Shown piece by piece: positions 12,524-25,408 of a stretch of 64,000 nucleotides of DNA (positions are counted from its first letter, which is position 1; each line of letters begins with the position of its first letter). Made by a program: the position numbers and the translations under genes. Below the pieces are notes generated by a model. That model was not told the DNA's origin, made no database searches, and was given only the letters and a program-made list of their open reading frames with translations. Origin of the DNA: Aquatica leii (taxonomy: Eukaryota; Arthropoda; Insecta; Coleoptera; Lampyridae); assembly GCA_035610365.1 (NCBI GenBank), contig CM069437.1:55700093-55764092 (forward strand). The letters run 5' to 3'.

Positions 12524-12779
12524 TGTTAAGAATTGAGAACACTTCTATCGGTTTTTTTGTTTTTATTCCTAACTATCTTTTATGTATAATAATTTACAAT
12601 GTTTAAGTTTGATGTTACTTGGTTTAGTTACTATTGTCGACTCTCCGTTTTTACATGGTTCATCCCTATATAAGCTCGTGCCTTATGCGCATGACGCGCT
12701 AACAATAACCAACCCTTAAGTGGGGGCACAATATTAAATGCACAATAAATGATTGACTGCAATAACTAAATAATTAACA
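12524..12779 (-). repeat. BEL/Pao LTR (3' LTR of the minus-strand element)
   Basis: Starts TGTTAAGAATTGAGAACACT and ends TAAATAATTAACA. Identical by eye to 18392-18647. Preceded by the target duplication AAGTT. Confidence 0.95.
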
Positions 12780-15700
12780 TAAGCCGGCCACCTTGAAAGT
12801 AAACTTTCAATTACTGAACATGAAATAACTACGTCTTATATATTTACGTATTTAAAACTATCACCTTCTTTAGGTAGGTAACTAAACTAATTGAGTTTGT
12901 GACACTTGACACTAATTGTTAATTGGTAACACACACACTTTAGTAACAGGACGTTTCACTGTCGTTGTCGATAGTTTAATGGTCACCAACCTAACTACAC
13001 CATCTTTACCCGGATGGACCTCGATGATTCGTCCTAATTGCCATTTGAGTGGCGGCAAATTATCTTCTCGCACTATAACCATAGCACCTTGGATTACTGT
13101 AGAATCACCATGTTGCTTCCATTTATTTCTGGTTTGGAGTGTGCATAAATATTCTTTACTCCAACGATTCCAAAAATGTTGCGTTAACTGTTGAACGCGT
13201 TGAAATTTTCATAATCTCGTTTCCGGAATGTCCATCAAATTTGGATCTGGTACCGCTACTAAGGATCTTCCGATAAGGAAATGCGCTGGGGTTAAAGGAT
13301 TGCTATCATTTGGATCATTGGATAACGGGGATAAAGGTCGAGAGTTTCGGATAGATTCTATTTGTGTCAATATGGTGTAGAATTCTTCAAAGGTTAAATG
13401 AGCGTTACTTAAAATTCGTTTTAAATGATTTTTGATCGACTTAATACTTACTTCCCAAAGACCGCCCCAATGTGGTCCTTTGGGAGGAATAAAATGCCAT
13501 GTGATGTTTTCCTTACTTAGTGAGTTGCTAATTGGAATTTTGTTTATATCTAACAGTTCATAAATCTTTTTTAATTCAGCGTTTGCTCCTACAAAATTAC
13601 ACCCATTGTCAGAATAAATGTTAAGTGGTTTTCCTCTACGGGACACAAAACGTCTTAATGAAGCAAGAAAACATTCAGTGGTCAGGTCACTGACAAGCTC
13701 TAAGTGTATTGCCTTCGTAGAAAAGCATACGAATAAACATACATACGTTTTTATTAGCTTCGCGCCTCTACCCTTTCGATCCTTTATAAGAAATGGACCA
13801 GCATAATCTACTCCGCAATTCATAAATGGAGGATTTGGTTCAATTCGATTTGTTGGTAATGAACCCATCAAGTAATTTGGTTTTATGGGATTTACCCGGA
13901 AACATTTTATGCATTGCCGCAGAATTTTTTTTACCGCATTTGTTCCAGAAATTATCCAAAATCTCTCACGAATAGAAGATAAAGTTGCCTGAGTACCTCC
14001 ATGCAGCAATTTCTCGTGTTCGTTTTTAATTAACATTGAGGTGAGATTGTGTTGTAATGGTAAAATCATAGGAAATTTTTTATCGTAACTAATGTTCGCG
14101 TTGTTTAATCTCCCGCCTACTCGTAATAAATTATTATGATCAGTAAATGGATTTAATGATAGCAAATGACTCTTGGAAGAAACAGTTCCATGCTTTGTGA
14201 TAAACATTAAGTCACTTGCATATTGTTCCTTTTGAGCAATCTTAATTAGTGATAATAAAGAATTATCTAATTCTTTTGCAACGATTGGTCTACATTATTT
14301 TTCTCTTTTTCGTGAGTTGTGTACAAAGCGTAAACACCATGCAAAAACTACTTTTAGTTTATCTAAACTTGAATATTTAGAAAATATGTCAAACTTATTT
14401 GTTTTGGTTAGTAAACATACTGTTTTTCGCGCTTCTAAACTACTTTTGTCAAATGTGTAATTTACTATGTTTTCGGACGGCCATTGAGTTTCGTTTTTTA
14501 GCCATGACGGTCCTTGCCACCACAAATTTGAGTTGATTAAAATTTGTGGGGTTGTACCACGGGAACTTAGATCGGCTGGATTATCGTGCGTAGGTACGTG
14601 ACGCCATTATTTCGAATTTGTATGTGACTGAATTTCAGCTACCCGGTTTGCAACAAATGTGTTCCAATGATTAGGTGGTGCCTTAATCCAATTTAAAACT
14701 ATAGTCGAATCAGACCAAAAAATTACTCTACTGAACTTTATATTGATGTTTGATTGTACCTTTTTAAACAAATTAGCTAATAGCACAGCTGCACATAATT
14801 CAAGTCGAGGCAATGTGACCTTACGCAACGGAGCCACGCGAGATTTTGCACAAAGTAAAGTTGTTGTAAAATTATGATAATTATCTTTTGATCGTATATA
14901 AATTGAAGCACCGTAACCAATTTCTGAAGCGTCAGAAAATCCATGGAGTTCATTTTCAATTGGGTTATTACACGACACATGTCGTTTTATGCGTAAATTC
15001 CGTAGATATTTCAAATTGTCGCGAAATTTAAGGCACCTTGTATGTAATTCTAAGGGAATAGATTCATCCCAATTAATGTTGTGTTGCCATAAATTTTGAA
15101 TGATAAGTTTTGCTACTATTGTAATGGGACTTAATAAACCTAAAGGGTCGAAAATTTGTGACGTTATGCTGAGTATATTCCGTTTTGATATAACGTTTTC
15201 TTTATTCTTTAATTTTATTTCATACTGAAAAATATCCGCAATTGAGTTCCAGCAAATCCCTAATGTTTTTGTTTCTGTATTTTCGCAAATGGGTAACACA
15301 TTCGATTGTGTGTTTGAATTGTTTTTTATAAAATTTAATGCTTCAGAGCAATTTGTGGTCCATTTTCGGAGTTCAAAGCCGGCAGAACTTAAAATTTCGG
15401 TTAATTCGCAATAAATTCGCTTAATGTCTTCGCTCGTTTCACCGCCACTGAGTAAATCGTCTACGTAAAAATCTTTTTTAAGTATTTGACTTGTATGTGG
15501 ATTAGATGCTGAAAATTCTGAAGCCAATTGGTGTAAGCAGCGAATCGCCAAAAAGGGAGCAGATGATGTTCCGTATGTAACGGTATTCAATTCGTAACAT
15601 TTTACAGGTTCATTTTCATGTTTTCTAAAGAAAATTCGCTGAAACTGCCTATCTCGCTTATCAACTATAATCTGCCTGTACATCTTAGTAATGTCGGCAG

Positions 15701-18173
15701 TCACTACATAAGTGTGCATCCTAAACCTAACTAAAATAGAAAATAATTCGTTTTGAATTGTAGGTCCAATCATTTGCGTATCGTTTAAAGATATCCCGGT
15801 GCTAGTTTTATTTGAACCGTCAAAGACTACCCGAATTTTAGTGGTAAGACTAGATTCGCGGATGATTGCGTGGTGTGGTAAATAAAAGTTTGGATTAGAT
15901 GTTTCCTCGTCCTTATTAGTTAATTCGGACATATGCTTTAATTTTTCATATTCATCGATAAATTCAACGTAATTTTGTTTTAACTTAGAATTCTGTCGAA
16001 ATCGTCTTTCGAGGTTGTAGAACCGTTTTAATGCGCTTTCTTTTGAATCGCCTAACAATGACACATTTTCTTTGAAAGGTATTCTAACTATAAATCTACC
16101 GCTCAGGGGATCCCGTTTTGTTGTCTCTTTAAAATAATCTTCGCATTGTAATTCTTCTGCGGATAGTTTGTTAAAAGTATTATTGCATTCCTCTAATAAC
16201 CAAAATTTCTCTACTTGCACGTTTAGTTTAATGTTTTCAAGACATAACTAGTTTTGTAATACCGTATTTGCTGCTAATGATTGACAGTTTAAAGGACCCG
16301 AGATAATCCATCCTAATTGTGTTTTTTGTAAAATTGATAATCCTTTTCCTAAAGCGATTTGACAACCGAAAGTAAATTGTAAAATATGGATGAACCGATT
16401 AATAAATCTATCTTATCCGAAATGTTAAAAGAATGATCAGCTAAAGTAATGTTGGAAGGAATATTTAATAGATTTGCATTAAACGAACTTGATGGCAACG
16501 GTTCTGTAATATTTTTTAAAACAAGACAATCAATGGATGCCTTATAACCTCCGTGATGTGCATAAATGTTTACGTTAACCGTATGAGTTACTTTAAAATT
16601 AGATTGATTTATTCCTGTTAATTGTTCACACATATCTTCCGTTATGAAGTTAGATTGCGCACCTGAATGTAATAATGCTCGACATTCGTAAAATTGACCT
16701 TGATTATTCTTTATATTTACACGGGCTGTAGATAACAAAACTTGGGAGAAGTATGTATTATACTGCGTATTGTTTGCTACTAAATTTTGTGAATTATTAT
16801 TAATTACAGTGGTATCATGAATCGTACTCGTAGATGGTTCGTTACTGCTAATTTGTGTTACTTCGTTATTTAATGGGGTTGTTTTGTTATATTCAATATG
16901 CAACAACGTGTTGTGTTTTCTATTACATTTTTTACAATTTACATGTGATCTGCAATCTCGGATTAAATGATTTTGACGTAAACAATTTAGACATAATTGA
17001 CGGGTTTTTACTTCTTTAATTCGATTATTATCTGTTAATTTTAGATATTCTTCACAATTGTAGATTAAATGTGACTTTTTGCAAAAGCTACAAACTTGAT
17101 GTTGATGTGTTGCTACAAAATTTGAATGCGTTTCAGTTTTAGACCTAGACTGGTTAACGTACATTTCCGGTTTATTAATTTTGATTGTTTCTAAAATCTG
17201 ACATTTAGTTTTTAAAAACTTATTTAATTCGTTCATAGTAGGCAACCCTTCTGATACTTCAATTGTCTCCCACTCTTTTCTACTGCATGAATCCAGTTTA
17301 GAAACTATAATATAAATAAGAATAGAATCCCAATGTTCCGTCGGCTGACCAATATTTTTTAAACATCGAATATTTTTTGTGACCGTATCAAATAATTGTC
17401 GTAAATTCGAATGAGTTTCTTTTACTATTCGCGGAAATTCAACTATTGCCTTAATATAACTATTTACGATTAATCTCTTATTCTCAAAACGTTCCCGTAG
17501 TAAATCCCACGCAACCTGATAATTTGACTCTGTAATTTCAATGTTTTGAATAGTTTGTGCTGCTTCATTCTTTAAACAAGATTTTAGGTAATAAAATTTT
17601 TGAATTTCGCTTAAGTTAACATTATCATGAATTAACGATTTAAAAGAATCATGAAACTCTTGCCAGTGATCGTACGCGGAACTGAATGTTGGAAGATTAA
17701 TTGTAGGTAATCGTACCTGAGTTAATGAATTATTTGTTACTAACGAGACATCTGCTGAACATTTATCTGACTTACGAGCGTTTAAAATTATAGATTTTAC
17801 TTTTGCAATGCTATCGAAATAACTATTTTCAAAGATTTCTAATTCTGGATCGTCTTCCAGTTCTTCACTATCATTATCTAATGTTTTGATTTGCAAATGA
17901 ACTTTGTTAAATTCGTCAATTAATGGTTCTATTTTTAAAAGACGCGTTTCTAATTGAGCTATTGTTATATCGTTTAATTCATTTATGTTAATTTTTTCTA
18001 AATATTTTTTAAAGTTTGTTAATGTCGTTTTAAAATAACCTCTTTGAATTCTTAATGTAAATAATTGTTGATCCATGTTTAATAACGTTGATTGACACAA
18101 ATAGAAAATTGGAATAAAGACAATAGGATATAAAGATAGTAGGTACTTACAGAATTTGATTTCTTTAACTTTT

Positions 18174-18357
18174 ACTGCACTCTCCGCTGATGAACAACCT
18201 CACGTTTTGCTGCTTCGTGGAAGGTGGCACCGCGTATGTAGTGGACAGGAATCGTTGTTTCTATGTTATTCTAACTGCACTTTTTGCTGATGAACAACCT
18301 CACTTTTTAATTATTTGTGGAAGGTAGCACCGCGTTATTTAGTGGACAGATCGTTGG
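18174..18357. repeat. 100-bp-period duplication in the BEL/Pao leader
   Basis: Two units beginning ACTGCACT at 18174 and 18274 share CTGATGAACAACCTCAC, GTGGAAGGT(G/A)GCACCGCG and TAGTGGACAG. They lie between the 5' LTR and the gag-like region, exactly 100 bp apart, and differ by scattered substitutions, so the duplication predates this insertion. Confidence 0.75.
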
Positions 18358-18391
18358 TAATTTTCACTTTTTTATGCGACTCGAAGGACCA

Positions 18392-18647
18392 TGTTAAGAA
18401 TTGAGAACACTTCTATCGGTTTTTTTGTTTTTATTCCTAACTATCTTTTATGTATAATAATTTACAATGTTTAAGTTTGATGTTACTTGGTTTAGTTACT
18501 ATTGTCGACTCTCCGTTTTTACATGGTTCATCCCTATATAAGCTCGTGCCTTATGCGCATGACGCGCTAACAATAACCAACCCTTAAGTGGGGGCACAAT
18601 ATTAAATGCACAATAAATGATTGACTGCAATAACTAAATAATTAACA
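18392..18647 (-). repeat. BEL/Pao LTR (5' LTR of the minus-strand element)
   Basis: Second 256-bp copy of the LTR, followed by AAGTT. The element is transcribed leftward from here. Confidence 0.95.
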
Positions 18648-19516
18648 AAGTTTTCTATAGCTGCGACATAAGAATTTCTTTATTATTGACGATTTTGACA
18701 ATAATAATTGAAAATAAATGTAAGTAGATTTAAATTTTCAGATATTCCTTCAAATAAATATACTTACATATGATTTATTACGTAAATATATTATTGTTTG
18801 AAAATTATGTGTGCATTTATATAATTATGTAGGTATATAGAAAATTTGAGTATACGTTGTTTTGGGATAGAAAAAACACTCTGATAAATGTAGTAAAGGC
18901 ACTAAGCACAGCAAAGGAAACATCGGGCGATGCAAAAAACACAGAGCAAGTTATTAAATGTCTACCTATCTTTGAAATTGAATATCAAATGGTTTACATT
19001 GAGTTAACAACGCCACCAAAAAAATGCTGCAACAATTGAAGGAAACTACGTATACCAAGAGTTGTAATATGGTAGGTATCTTTTATTGACTATATTTTTA
19101 CATACTCAGATGTATATATTATATTAATAAACACTTATTATTCTTATTAATAAAGGAACATCTACGTAACAAGTTTATGTAAAAAAAAAGTAAATTATTA
19201 TAGAAAGTGAATGTACATTATACATTAACATAATTACATCCAAATTAATTAGTTAATTACATCAATTTAATGTTAACAAGATATAATATTGACATAACAA
19301 ATAATATAAATTATATGTAACATATAGGTATATTGTATAAACGTCACAGTGATGTCAAATTGTTACATCAAATTTATGTCACAATTGAGGTAATATGTTC
19401 TGGACATTTTCATACAAAAGTGATGTAAATGTTACATCTACGTTACCTAAAAGTAAAACTGGTATATTATATGTATTTACATAAATGTGATATAAAAATG
19501 TTTAGTAGGTAATAGC

Positions 19517-19760
19517 TTCCCAATAAGCAAAATGCAACCTTATTGTGGAACCTAGGCTACTCAATAACTCTTAGAAAGTCATATTGGCTTAAGTAGCTAT
19601 ATGACCATTTAATGAACTTCTTCAGAGCTTAAGTACCAATATAAAGAACCACTTATAAATAGCTGTTTCATTGACAGCTTCTCAAGAGCCTTCAGCAATG
19701 CATCTTTTTATTAGTATCATTGTTTCCTAAAGCAGACTTTGTTACTCTAAAAGAGCAGTT
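19517..19760 (+). repeat. Repeat starting TTCCCAATAAGCAAA (copy 1)
   Basis: The segment starts TTCCCAATAAGCAAAATGCA and contains several AGCT(A)CTTAA-like motifs in both orientations. A related copy, starting TTCCCAGTAAGCAAATTGCA, lies on the other strand ending near 31567. Probably a non-autonomous DNA element. The far end is not defined. Confidence 0.45.
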
Positions 19761-20457
19761 GGTTTTTTTATTATTCATTTATTGTCTCCTTATTTACAAA
19801 ATAGGCAATTTACAAAAATTGAAAAGAAATGGCCCGTGAATGTATCATGTATGTTATAGGATAGATCGGAGGTTCAAACCTGAGACGGGGAAAGTCCATG
19901 CAAGACAATTACATGTTATTAATAGGAGTTAAGTAAATGCCCTTAAAAAAATAAAAAAAACTGTAAACATGTAGGAAAACGAAAAAATAAAATAGTTACA
20001 AGAAATATTTAATTTATTTCTTGAAATTTTTAAGCTACTTAAACTATAGAGTGCACCCATAAAAGAAATAAAACCAAAATAAAGATAATTTATTTAAAAT
20101 TGAACAAACACTTTCTTTTATACTATATGAGATATCTAAAGATGTTTCAACGTTGCTAGAATTAATAAAAACAGCCACTGATGCATTCACATACCAAGTT
20201 CTGTCAGATAATAGAATGAAAATTAAGTCATATACTATAGAAAAAAATAAAAACCATCCTAGACAAAAATAAGATAGTTAGACACACGTACAACTTGCTA
20301 GAAAAAAAGAGATACAGAGTTGTATTGAGAAACTTACATCACGACGAATAAACACAGCACTAAAACAGCATAATCATAATTTTGAACGAATTAGGACTGT
20401 ACTAAATAAAGCAACAAGAACACCCAAAAACTTATTACTAAGATATAAGATGGGTTA
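19761..20457. other. Intergenic, weak tRNA-like (SINE) trace
   Basis: Around 19867 the sequence GGAGGTTCAAACCTGAGACG resembles a tRNA B-box region, followed by A-rich DNA, as in a decayed tRNA-derived SINE. No cloverleaf can be drawn with confidence. Otherwise nothing was seen. Confidence 0.3.
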
Positions 20458-21039
20458 ACACGCGGTGCACACTGAAGTAACATGTTTCATGAAACTGGTT
20501 ACGCTTGCAACAGATATATAAAATTAACACAGAGCTGTGTATACTAAGTTTTATGAAATTCGTCTAAATGATTCCGCAAAACCGGGTTTCGAGAAATTCT
20601 TCTCTCCAGCCGTGCTCTTTGGCAAACATTTCGTTTTAAGCGAAGTTGATAGAAGCAGTCAAAAAACATCCATGTCTGTATAATTTCCATCTGAAAGAGT
20701 ACAGCAAGTACATGAGAAGCTGTGGCTGTGGAAAATTCAGGTATTTATAAGTATTTATTACCTTTTAAGTAGTACATCACAGATCAACATTACATTACAG
20801 CTACAACTATCTATAACTATTTTCTACCTCCAAAGCAATCGATTGATTGAATACGGAAAATGTGAATTACTTTGTTTTATATATGCAATAAACTGAGGTG
20901 GGAACGTAATTATTTTCATGAATCAACTACCATTGTGAAGGAATAGCTATGCTAGGAATCGAAAAATATTTTGCAAGATATTACTTGATAGCCGTTACCT
21001 TAATGTCAGAAAAAGTGTTTTTAGGTATATATGGAACAC

Positions 21040-22470
21040 CTTCGAATTTTCGGATGTAGTTGTGCAAGCACGCAGTCAAAGCAGCTCTCGGGTAAGGCCG
21101 CATGAGGTAAGTCGCCAACAAAGAAAAATAGGAAAGTAAATTCAACTGTCCCATATCCAATCAGCGACCTAAACATGATGAACGGAATACACCCCCACGA
21201 CTCTATTTCTTTCAAGATCTCCCACATAAATGGTTGTAAAACACCCATCTGCATCAGCACGTGGCATAAACCAGATATGTACCGCAAAAAATCATCAAAT
21301 CTAGAAAGTGTAAACCTTGGATTACAATTGATTTGATAGCACGCATAAGACAAAGACATAGGTTACGGGATAAATACAAAGCGGACAGATTACTGGAACA
21401 TTTTAATAAATACAAGACCTTCGCCAACACACTAAATATTGAACTTAGGAATGCACAAACCAGATATGAAGAATCAATAATTGACGCGGGACCCAAACAG
21501 TTTTATAAATACATAAAACAAAATTTAACATCACGGGTAACCACAATAGTCTTGCGCTCAGTAGATGGAGCTATGCACTCCCATCCTGCTGTGACTAGTG
21601 AACTATTTGCGCAACAGCTTCAAAGTGTATTCGTGGATGAATCGCTACCTGTACCAGATATGGAAGAATCAACAAGAGTGCGAAACTCACTAACAGATGT
21701 GCTGATTACAGGAAATATAGTCCTAAAGCAACTATCAACCATTACGGCCGATTCTGCGCCAGGTACGGACAACGTATCTCCATTTTTTTTTTAAACTGTG
21801 CCGGTAGCCTGGCCGACCCTATTGCAAACTTAATGCAACTATCGCTAAGCCAAGGATTGCATAGCCAACGAACTTACGGAATTCTTAATCGGAAATGTCA
21901 TTATTCCGGACTGCCAGCAAGGCTTCATACAGGGCAGATCGGTTCTTTTAAATATGCTGCTTTACTTAGATTCGTGGACTAAGTCCATTGACGAGCGAGC
22001 ACCAATTGACGTCATTTATGTGGACTTTGAGAAGGCGTTTGATAAAGTGCCTCGCCAGAGGCTGCTGCTGAAACTTGAACACTACGGTGTGAGAGGAAAT
22101 CTACTGAAATTAATCACAAACTTCTTGTCCGATCGTACCTATCAAGTGCGGGTAAATGACGCTCTATCTACATCTTATCAAGTGGAGTACCGCAAGGATC
22201 AGTCCTTGGTCCCATATTATTCCTGGTTTACATAGCAGATCTAACTTCAAATATTCAATCAACATCGAGTGTTTTTGCCGATGACACAAAATTCTTTAGT
22301 AATCCATTGCAGAATGCTCACATCATGCAGTCAGACCTCGATAAACTGAGTTGCTAGACTAAAACGTGGCTAACACTCAACACAGACAAATGTACCATCT
22401 TACACATTGGAGCTAATAATCCCATCCCAAATCCAAACAAACTAAGCTCTAAACAGAACAATCTTAGGAC
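21040..22470 (+). pseudogene. LINE reverse-transcriptase relic (CR1/Jockey-like)
   Basis: The open frame at 21333-21794 covers the linker before the reverse transcriptase (QFYKYIKQNLTSRVTT; then ITADSAPGTDNVSP, the APG.D block). The frame at 21954-22235 holds the palm: DVIYVDFEKAFDKVPRQRLL, then [19 protein letters not shown]. Farther on FADDTKFF (about 22275) keeps the catalytic Asp pair, then LNTDKCTILHIG. The pieces are in different frames and much of the fingers region is missing, so it is a truncated, dead copy inserted in the Harbinger element. Confidence 0.75.
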
Positions 22471-22499
22471 ATAGAAATTAATAATGTTAAGGTAAAGAT

Positions 22500-22993
22500 T
22501 TACAACACAATAACTTTGCGCCCAATCACATATCCAGCAGAGAATTTGACAATAAAGCGAGAACATGAAGGAAAAATAGAGGCAATAAAAATGATGCACA
22601 TGAGCAAGATTACGGAAGTAACAAAAATGGAACACGTCAGAAACATGCATATAAGAGAGATAGTCAACCAACCATCAATACTAGAAAAATAGGTGAGAAG
22701 CAGATGAATTGGTACGGACACCTCACCACTGAGAAAGGAGAAGAAGATATGTTTGCTATCTATCGAACCGATGCAGTGGGGCAAACTCCAAAGCTGCTGG
22801 TATCGTTGCGCTTTGAGCTTCTATATATTCTCATCAGAAACTGGCATGTACAGATGTTGCAGACAATAGCTCGGTCACCTCTTATGAAATATTGAGCCAA
22901 ACATTGGAACAAGTCAGTAACCAGATATCTAAAAAATTGAAATTCTGTGAATAAAGTAAAACAGAATACATGAAGTAGGAAGTAGCTATTCAT
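22500..22993 (-). pseudogene. PIF/Harbinger transposase fragment
   Basis: The minus-strand frame around 22784 reads PHCIGSIDSKHIFF, matching the first catalytic block of Harbinger (DDE_4) nucleases, usually PHCIGAIDGKHI. Flanking sequence in other frames looks like upstream parts of the same protein. The later catalytic blocks were not found, so it is a fragment. It lies opposite the MADF-type piece, as expected for a two-gene Harbinger element. Confidence 0.6.
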
Positions 22994-23041
22994 GTACTAA
23001 AATAAATTGCAACTTTTTAATTCTGTTTCTTTCTGTTTCAG

Positions 23042-23574
23042 TGAATGAATGCAAAGAAGACCTGAGAAACGTGTTGGCGAGGAATATTAAAAAGTCACCA
23101 TCTGGTTTCAAGACCAAAAAGAGATAATGGCATCTATTGCAAATCATGATGTTCCTGAAATCGTATGTGGCTGCCAAAAGATATGATCCTTCTCAACCAT
23201 TATTATGAGCAGTTAGTAAAAGTCCGGGAGTAGAGGAACCTCATGAAGAAGATGCAGCAACGAAAAGAGAAAATAAGGTAATACATCCACCTTCAATGGG
23301 ACCTCCTCCCAAGGAAAAGAAGGAAATCCATCCAAGTACTGCTGATGAGATAGTAGTGGATTACATAAGAACAAAAACCCATGCCTCAAGTGATAATCCT
23401 AGAAAGCATTTTTTATTGAATTTGCTACCATATGTTGATGAAACGCCTACATGTTTTAGTCGAGAATGTCATCCCCGGATAGCTATAGCTAATGACCGGG
23501 AATTCTTGGGCCATCCGGAAAGGAACTTCTCGAAATTTATTGTACTTGGCTCTCTTACATTGAATATCTTATAA
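23042..23574 (+). pseudogene. MADF/BESS-type DNA-binding protein relic of the Harbinger element
   Basis: After a good acceptor (TTTCTGTTTCAG) the frame reads VNECKEDLRNVLARNIKKSP, the typical middle of a MADF (Myb/SANT-like) domain, with an in-frame stop soon after KTKKR. The next open stretch at 23296-23574 has a low-complexity linker, then RKHFLLNLLPYVDETP, resembling the BESS tail of these proteins. PIF/Harbinger elements commonly encode such a partner protein that helps the transposase bind DNA. The frame is broken. Confidence 0.55.
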
Positions 23575-23646
23575 TTCGTTTAAAACTATTTAACGTATAC
23601 ATATGACATTTATAGAAATAAAATGTGAGGGAAAAAAAAGAAAGGT

Positions 23647-25408
23647 TTATTTACACTCCAAGTTGTTTCCTTTTTCCTTTCTCAAGTTGGACCGGACTCT
23701 TTCACTCACTGATGGGAATATTCTGTAGGTTAGTCCTCCGGTCTTGGAGTTGTCCCATCTATCTTGCCATGCTATTATCATCTTTTCCCAATTTTCTCGC
23801 CTCAGTCGCGTAGGTGCGCGCCAGTTGTTAGCGTGCCTAACAGCGGTGAGATCTAGAGGAGGTGTGGCTGAGATTATTTGCAGCGCATGTCTTGAAGTTG
23901 TATTGTAGGCTCTTGTTGTCTGCAGGAGACAGAGGCGTTGCGCCCGGAGTAAATATTCTGAAGTCGTGTAGTTCAATGTTTTCCCCCACACAGGTGCCCC
24001 GTAGAGGATCATTGCTTCGAATACTTGCTTGTAGAGCAGTTTCATCGCTACCGGTGAGAATGGCGTTTTTCTTCCCGCGATGTTTACGTATTTATAGAAA
24101 GTTTTAACGGCCTCGTCCGCAGTCCATTTTATGTGGTGTTCAAATTTAAGTTTTTCCGCCAGGTGAATTCCTAGATGTTTCTTTGCGATGGCGTATGGGA
24201 TCCTTTCGTTGTTCATTTTTATTAGTGGCCTTCGTTTTAATCGTCCTTTTAATAGAGTACAGGCACTCTTGCTAGGCGCAATCGAAAGGCGGTTTAGCTT
24301 ACACCAGTCATGAATCATGTTCAATGCATCCGTTGTTTGTTTCTCAAAAAAACCACGAGAATTCCCCGACATTATCAGCCGGATGTCGTCTGCGTAAGCT
24401 GCAATTTTAATTCCGTGCGGCATGTCTAATAGTAGTACTGGGTTGATGAGAACGTTCCACAGAAGGGGCCCAAGTACGCTTCCTTGTGGACAACCTTGAT
24501 TTATTTCTCTCCTGACCGTGGTGTTGCTTATTGTCAGTTGTATTCTTCTATCCGACAGGTAAGACTTGACTAAGTTAAATAGGCGAGTTGGGCATTCTGC
24601 CGTTATCAGACGTTGTAGGATTGCCGGCCACCAGGCGAAGTCAAATGCCCCAGCTACGTCCAGGTAGGTGATTAGCACGTATTGATCAGGGGTATCTGTT
24701 ACCGTTTGTATGATGTTATGTACCGCATCGACGGTGCCAATTCCTTTCCTAAACCCAAATTGATTTGGTGCCGGGATGGATTTTGTCTCTAAGAACTCGT
24801 TCAGTTTGTCAGCCATTGTGTGTTCTAGCATCTTTCCTAATGTAGGAAGTAGGGTAATCGGCCGGTGCTGTTTCGAGGAACTTGCGGTAACGTTGCTTTT
24901 AGGGATTAATTTTAGCGTTCCGTGCTTCCAAACATTAGGAAAGATGCCATTTTCGTAGCATAGGTGGAATGTTTCGATCGTTGTTGTTTTAATCGCCGGC
25001 CACGCGTGCTTAATGATCTCCCATGTGATGTTATCCGGGCCGGGGGCTTTATGGTTTTTCTGCCTTTTAATTATTGCTTCAATTTCTTTTAACGTGGGGA
25101 CGGAAGCGTCTGGCGAGTGTGCATTTCTGTATTCGCTTACTTGTTGTATGGTGTCTAGTTCTCGTGCAGTATATGTGGATGAGTCCACTAACGGAAGTAG
25201 GTTTGAAATGGTCTTTAGCATGACCCCTGCATGCGTTTCTGTTGGGTCGTTTTGAAGTAGCACTACGTTCCTGTTTGGACGTGGCAGCAAGCGGTGAAGG
25301 ACCTTAAATGGGTCTGAGTTGCCATATGTTTCTACTGTTTGTATTAGATACGATTCTTTTTTAGTGCTAATTAATTTAACATACGAATTGCGTAGTGTTT
25401 TATACTGG
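23647..25408 (-). CDS. R1-clade LINE reverse transcriptase, 5'-truncated
   Basis: A continuous minus-strand frame of more than 547 codons stays open up to about 25406. Domains in order: the linker (NSYVKLISTKKESYLI), the APGPDNITWEIIK block, PITLLPTLGKMLEHTM, the palm motif [32 protein letters not shown], the catalytic AYADDIRLI, then the thumb and the R1-type C-terminal region (NWRAPTRLRRENWEKMI). It converts element RNA to DNA at a nicked target. The upstream end lacks ORF1 and the endonuclease, so this is a 5'-truncated insertion, dead on arrival but with an uninterrupted frame, hence fairly recent. It sits in the Harbinger element, not in rDNA. Confidence 0.85.

Larger units (their letters stand above)
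12524..18647 (-). mobile_element. BEL/Pao LTR retrotransposon, young copy
   Basis: The two LTRs are 256 bp each and identical by eye, and a 5-bp duplication AAGTT flanks the element at 12519-12523 and 18648-18652, as is usual for BEL/Pao. On the minus strand the parts run: a gag-like region with zinc knuckles and a protease region (18100-16349), reverse transcriptase with the BEL/Pao signature YVDDLLSGGE (16220-14607), RNase H, then integrase (about 14207-13209) with zinc-binding motif and core. Identical LTRs imply a recent insertion on an evolutionary scale. The coding part nevertheless appears broken, with about three or four breaks. It lies inside an older DNA element. Confidence 0.92.
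12319..19512. mobile_element. Non-autonomous DNA element with inverted termini, split by a BEL/Pao insertion
   Basis: The left end TTACCCACTAAACA (12319) matches the reverse complement of the right end TGTTTAGTAGGTAA with one difference. Both arms contain diverged sub-repeats of the type TGTAACATTTATAT / TTACATCAAATTTATG. Removing the BEL/Pao insertion and one target-site copy leaves an element of about 1.07 kb. An open frame at 18857-19039 (60 codons) inside the right arm has no recognised domain. No transposase was seen, and the superfamily is unknown. Confidence 0.55.

Noticed and set aside
19860-19900. tRNA gene around GGTTCAAACC
   Set aside because: Only the B-box side is present and no acceptor stem or A box pairs. 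A SINE remnant is likelier.
21254-21496. Minus-strand open frames opposite the LINE
   Set aside because: They are antisense shadows of the LINE frame, which has the recognisable motifs.
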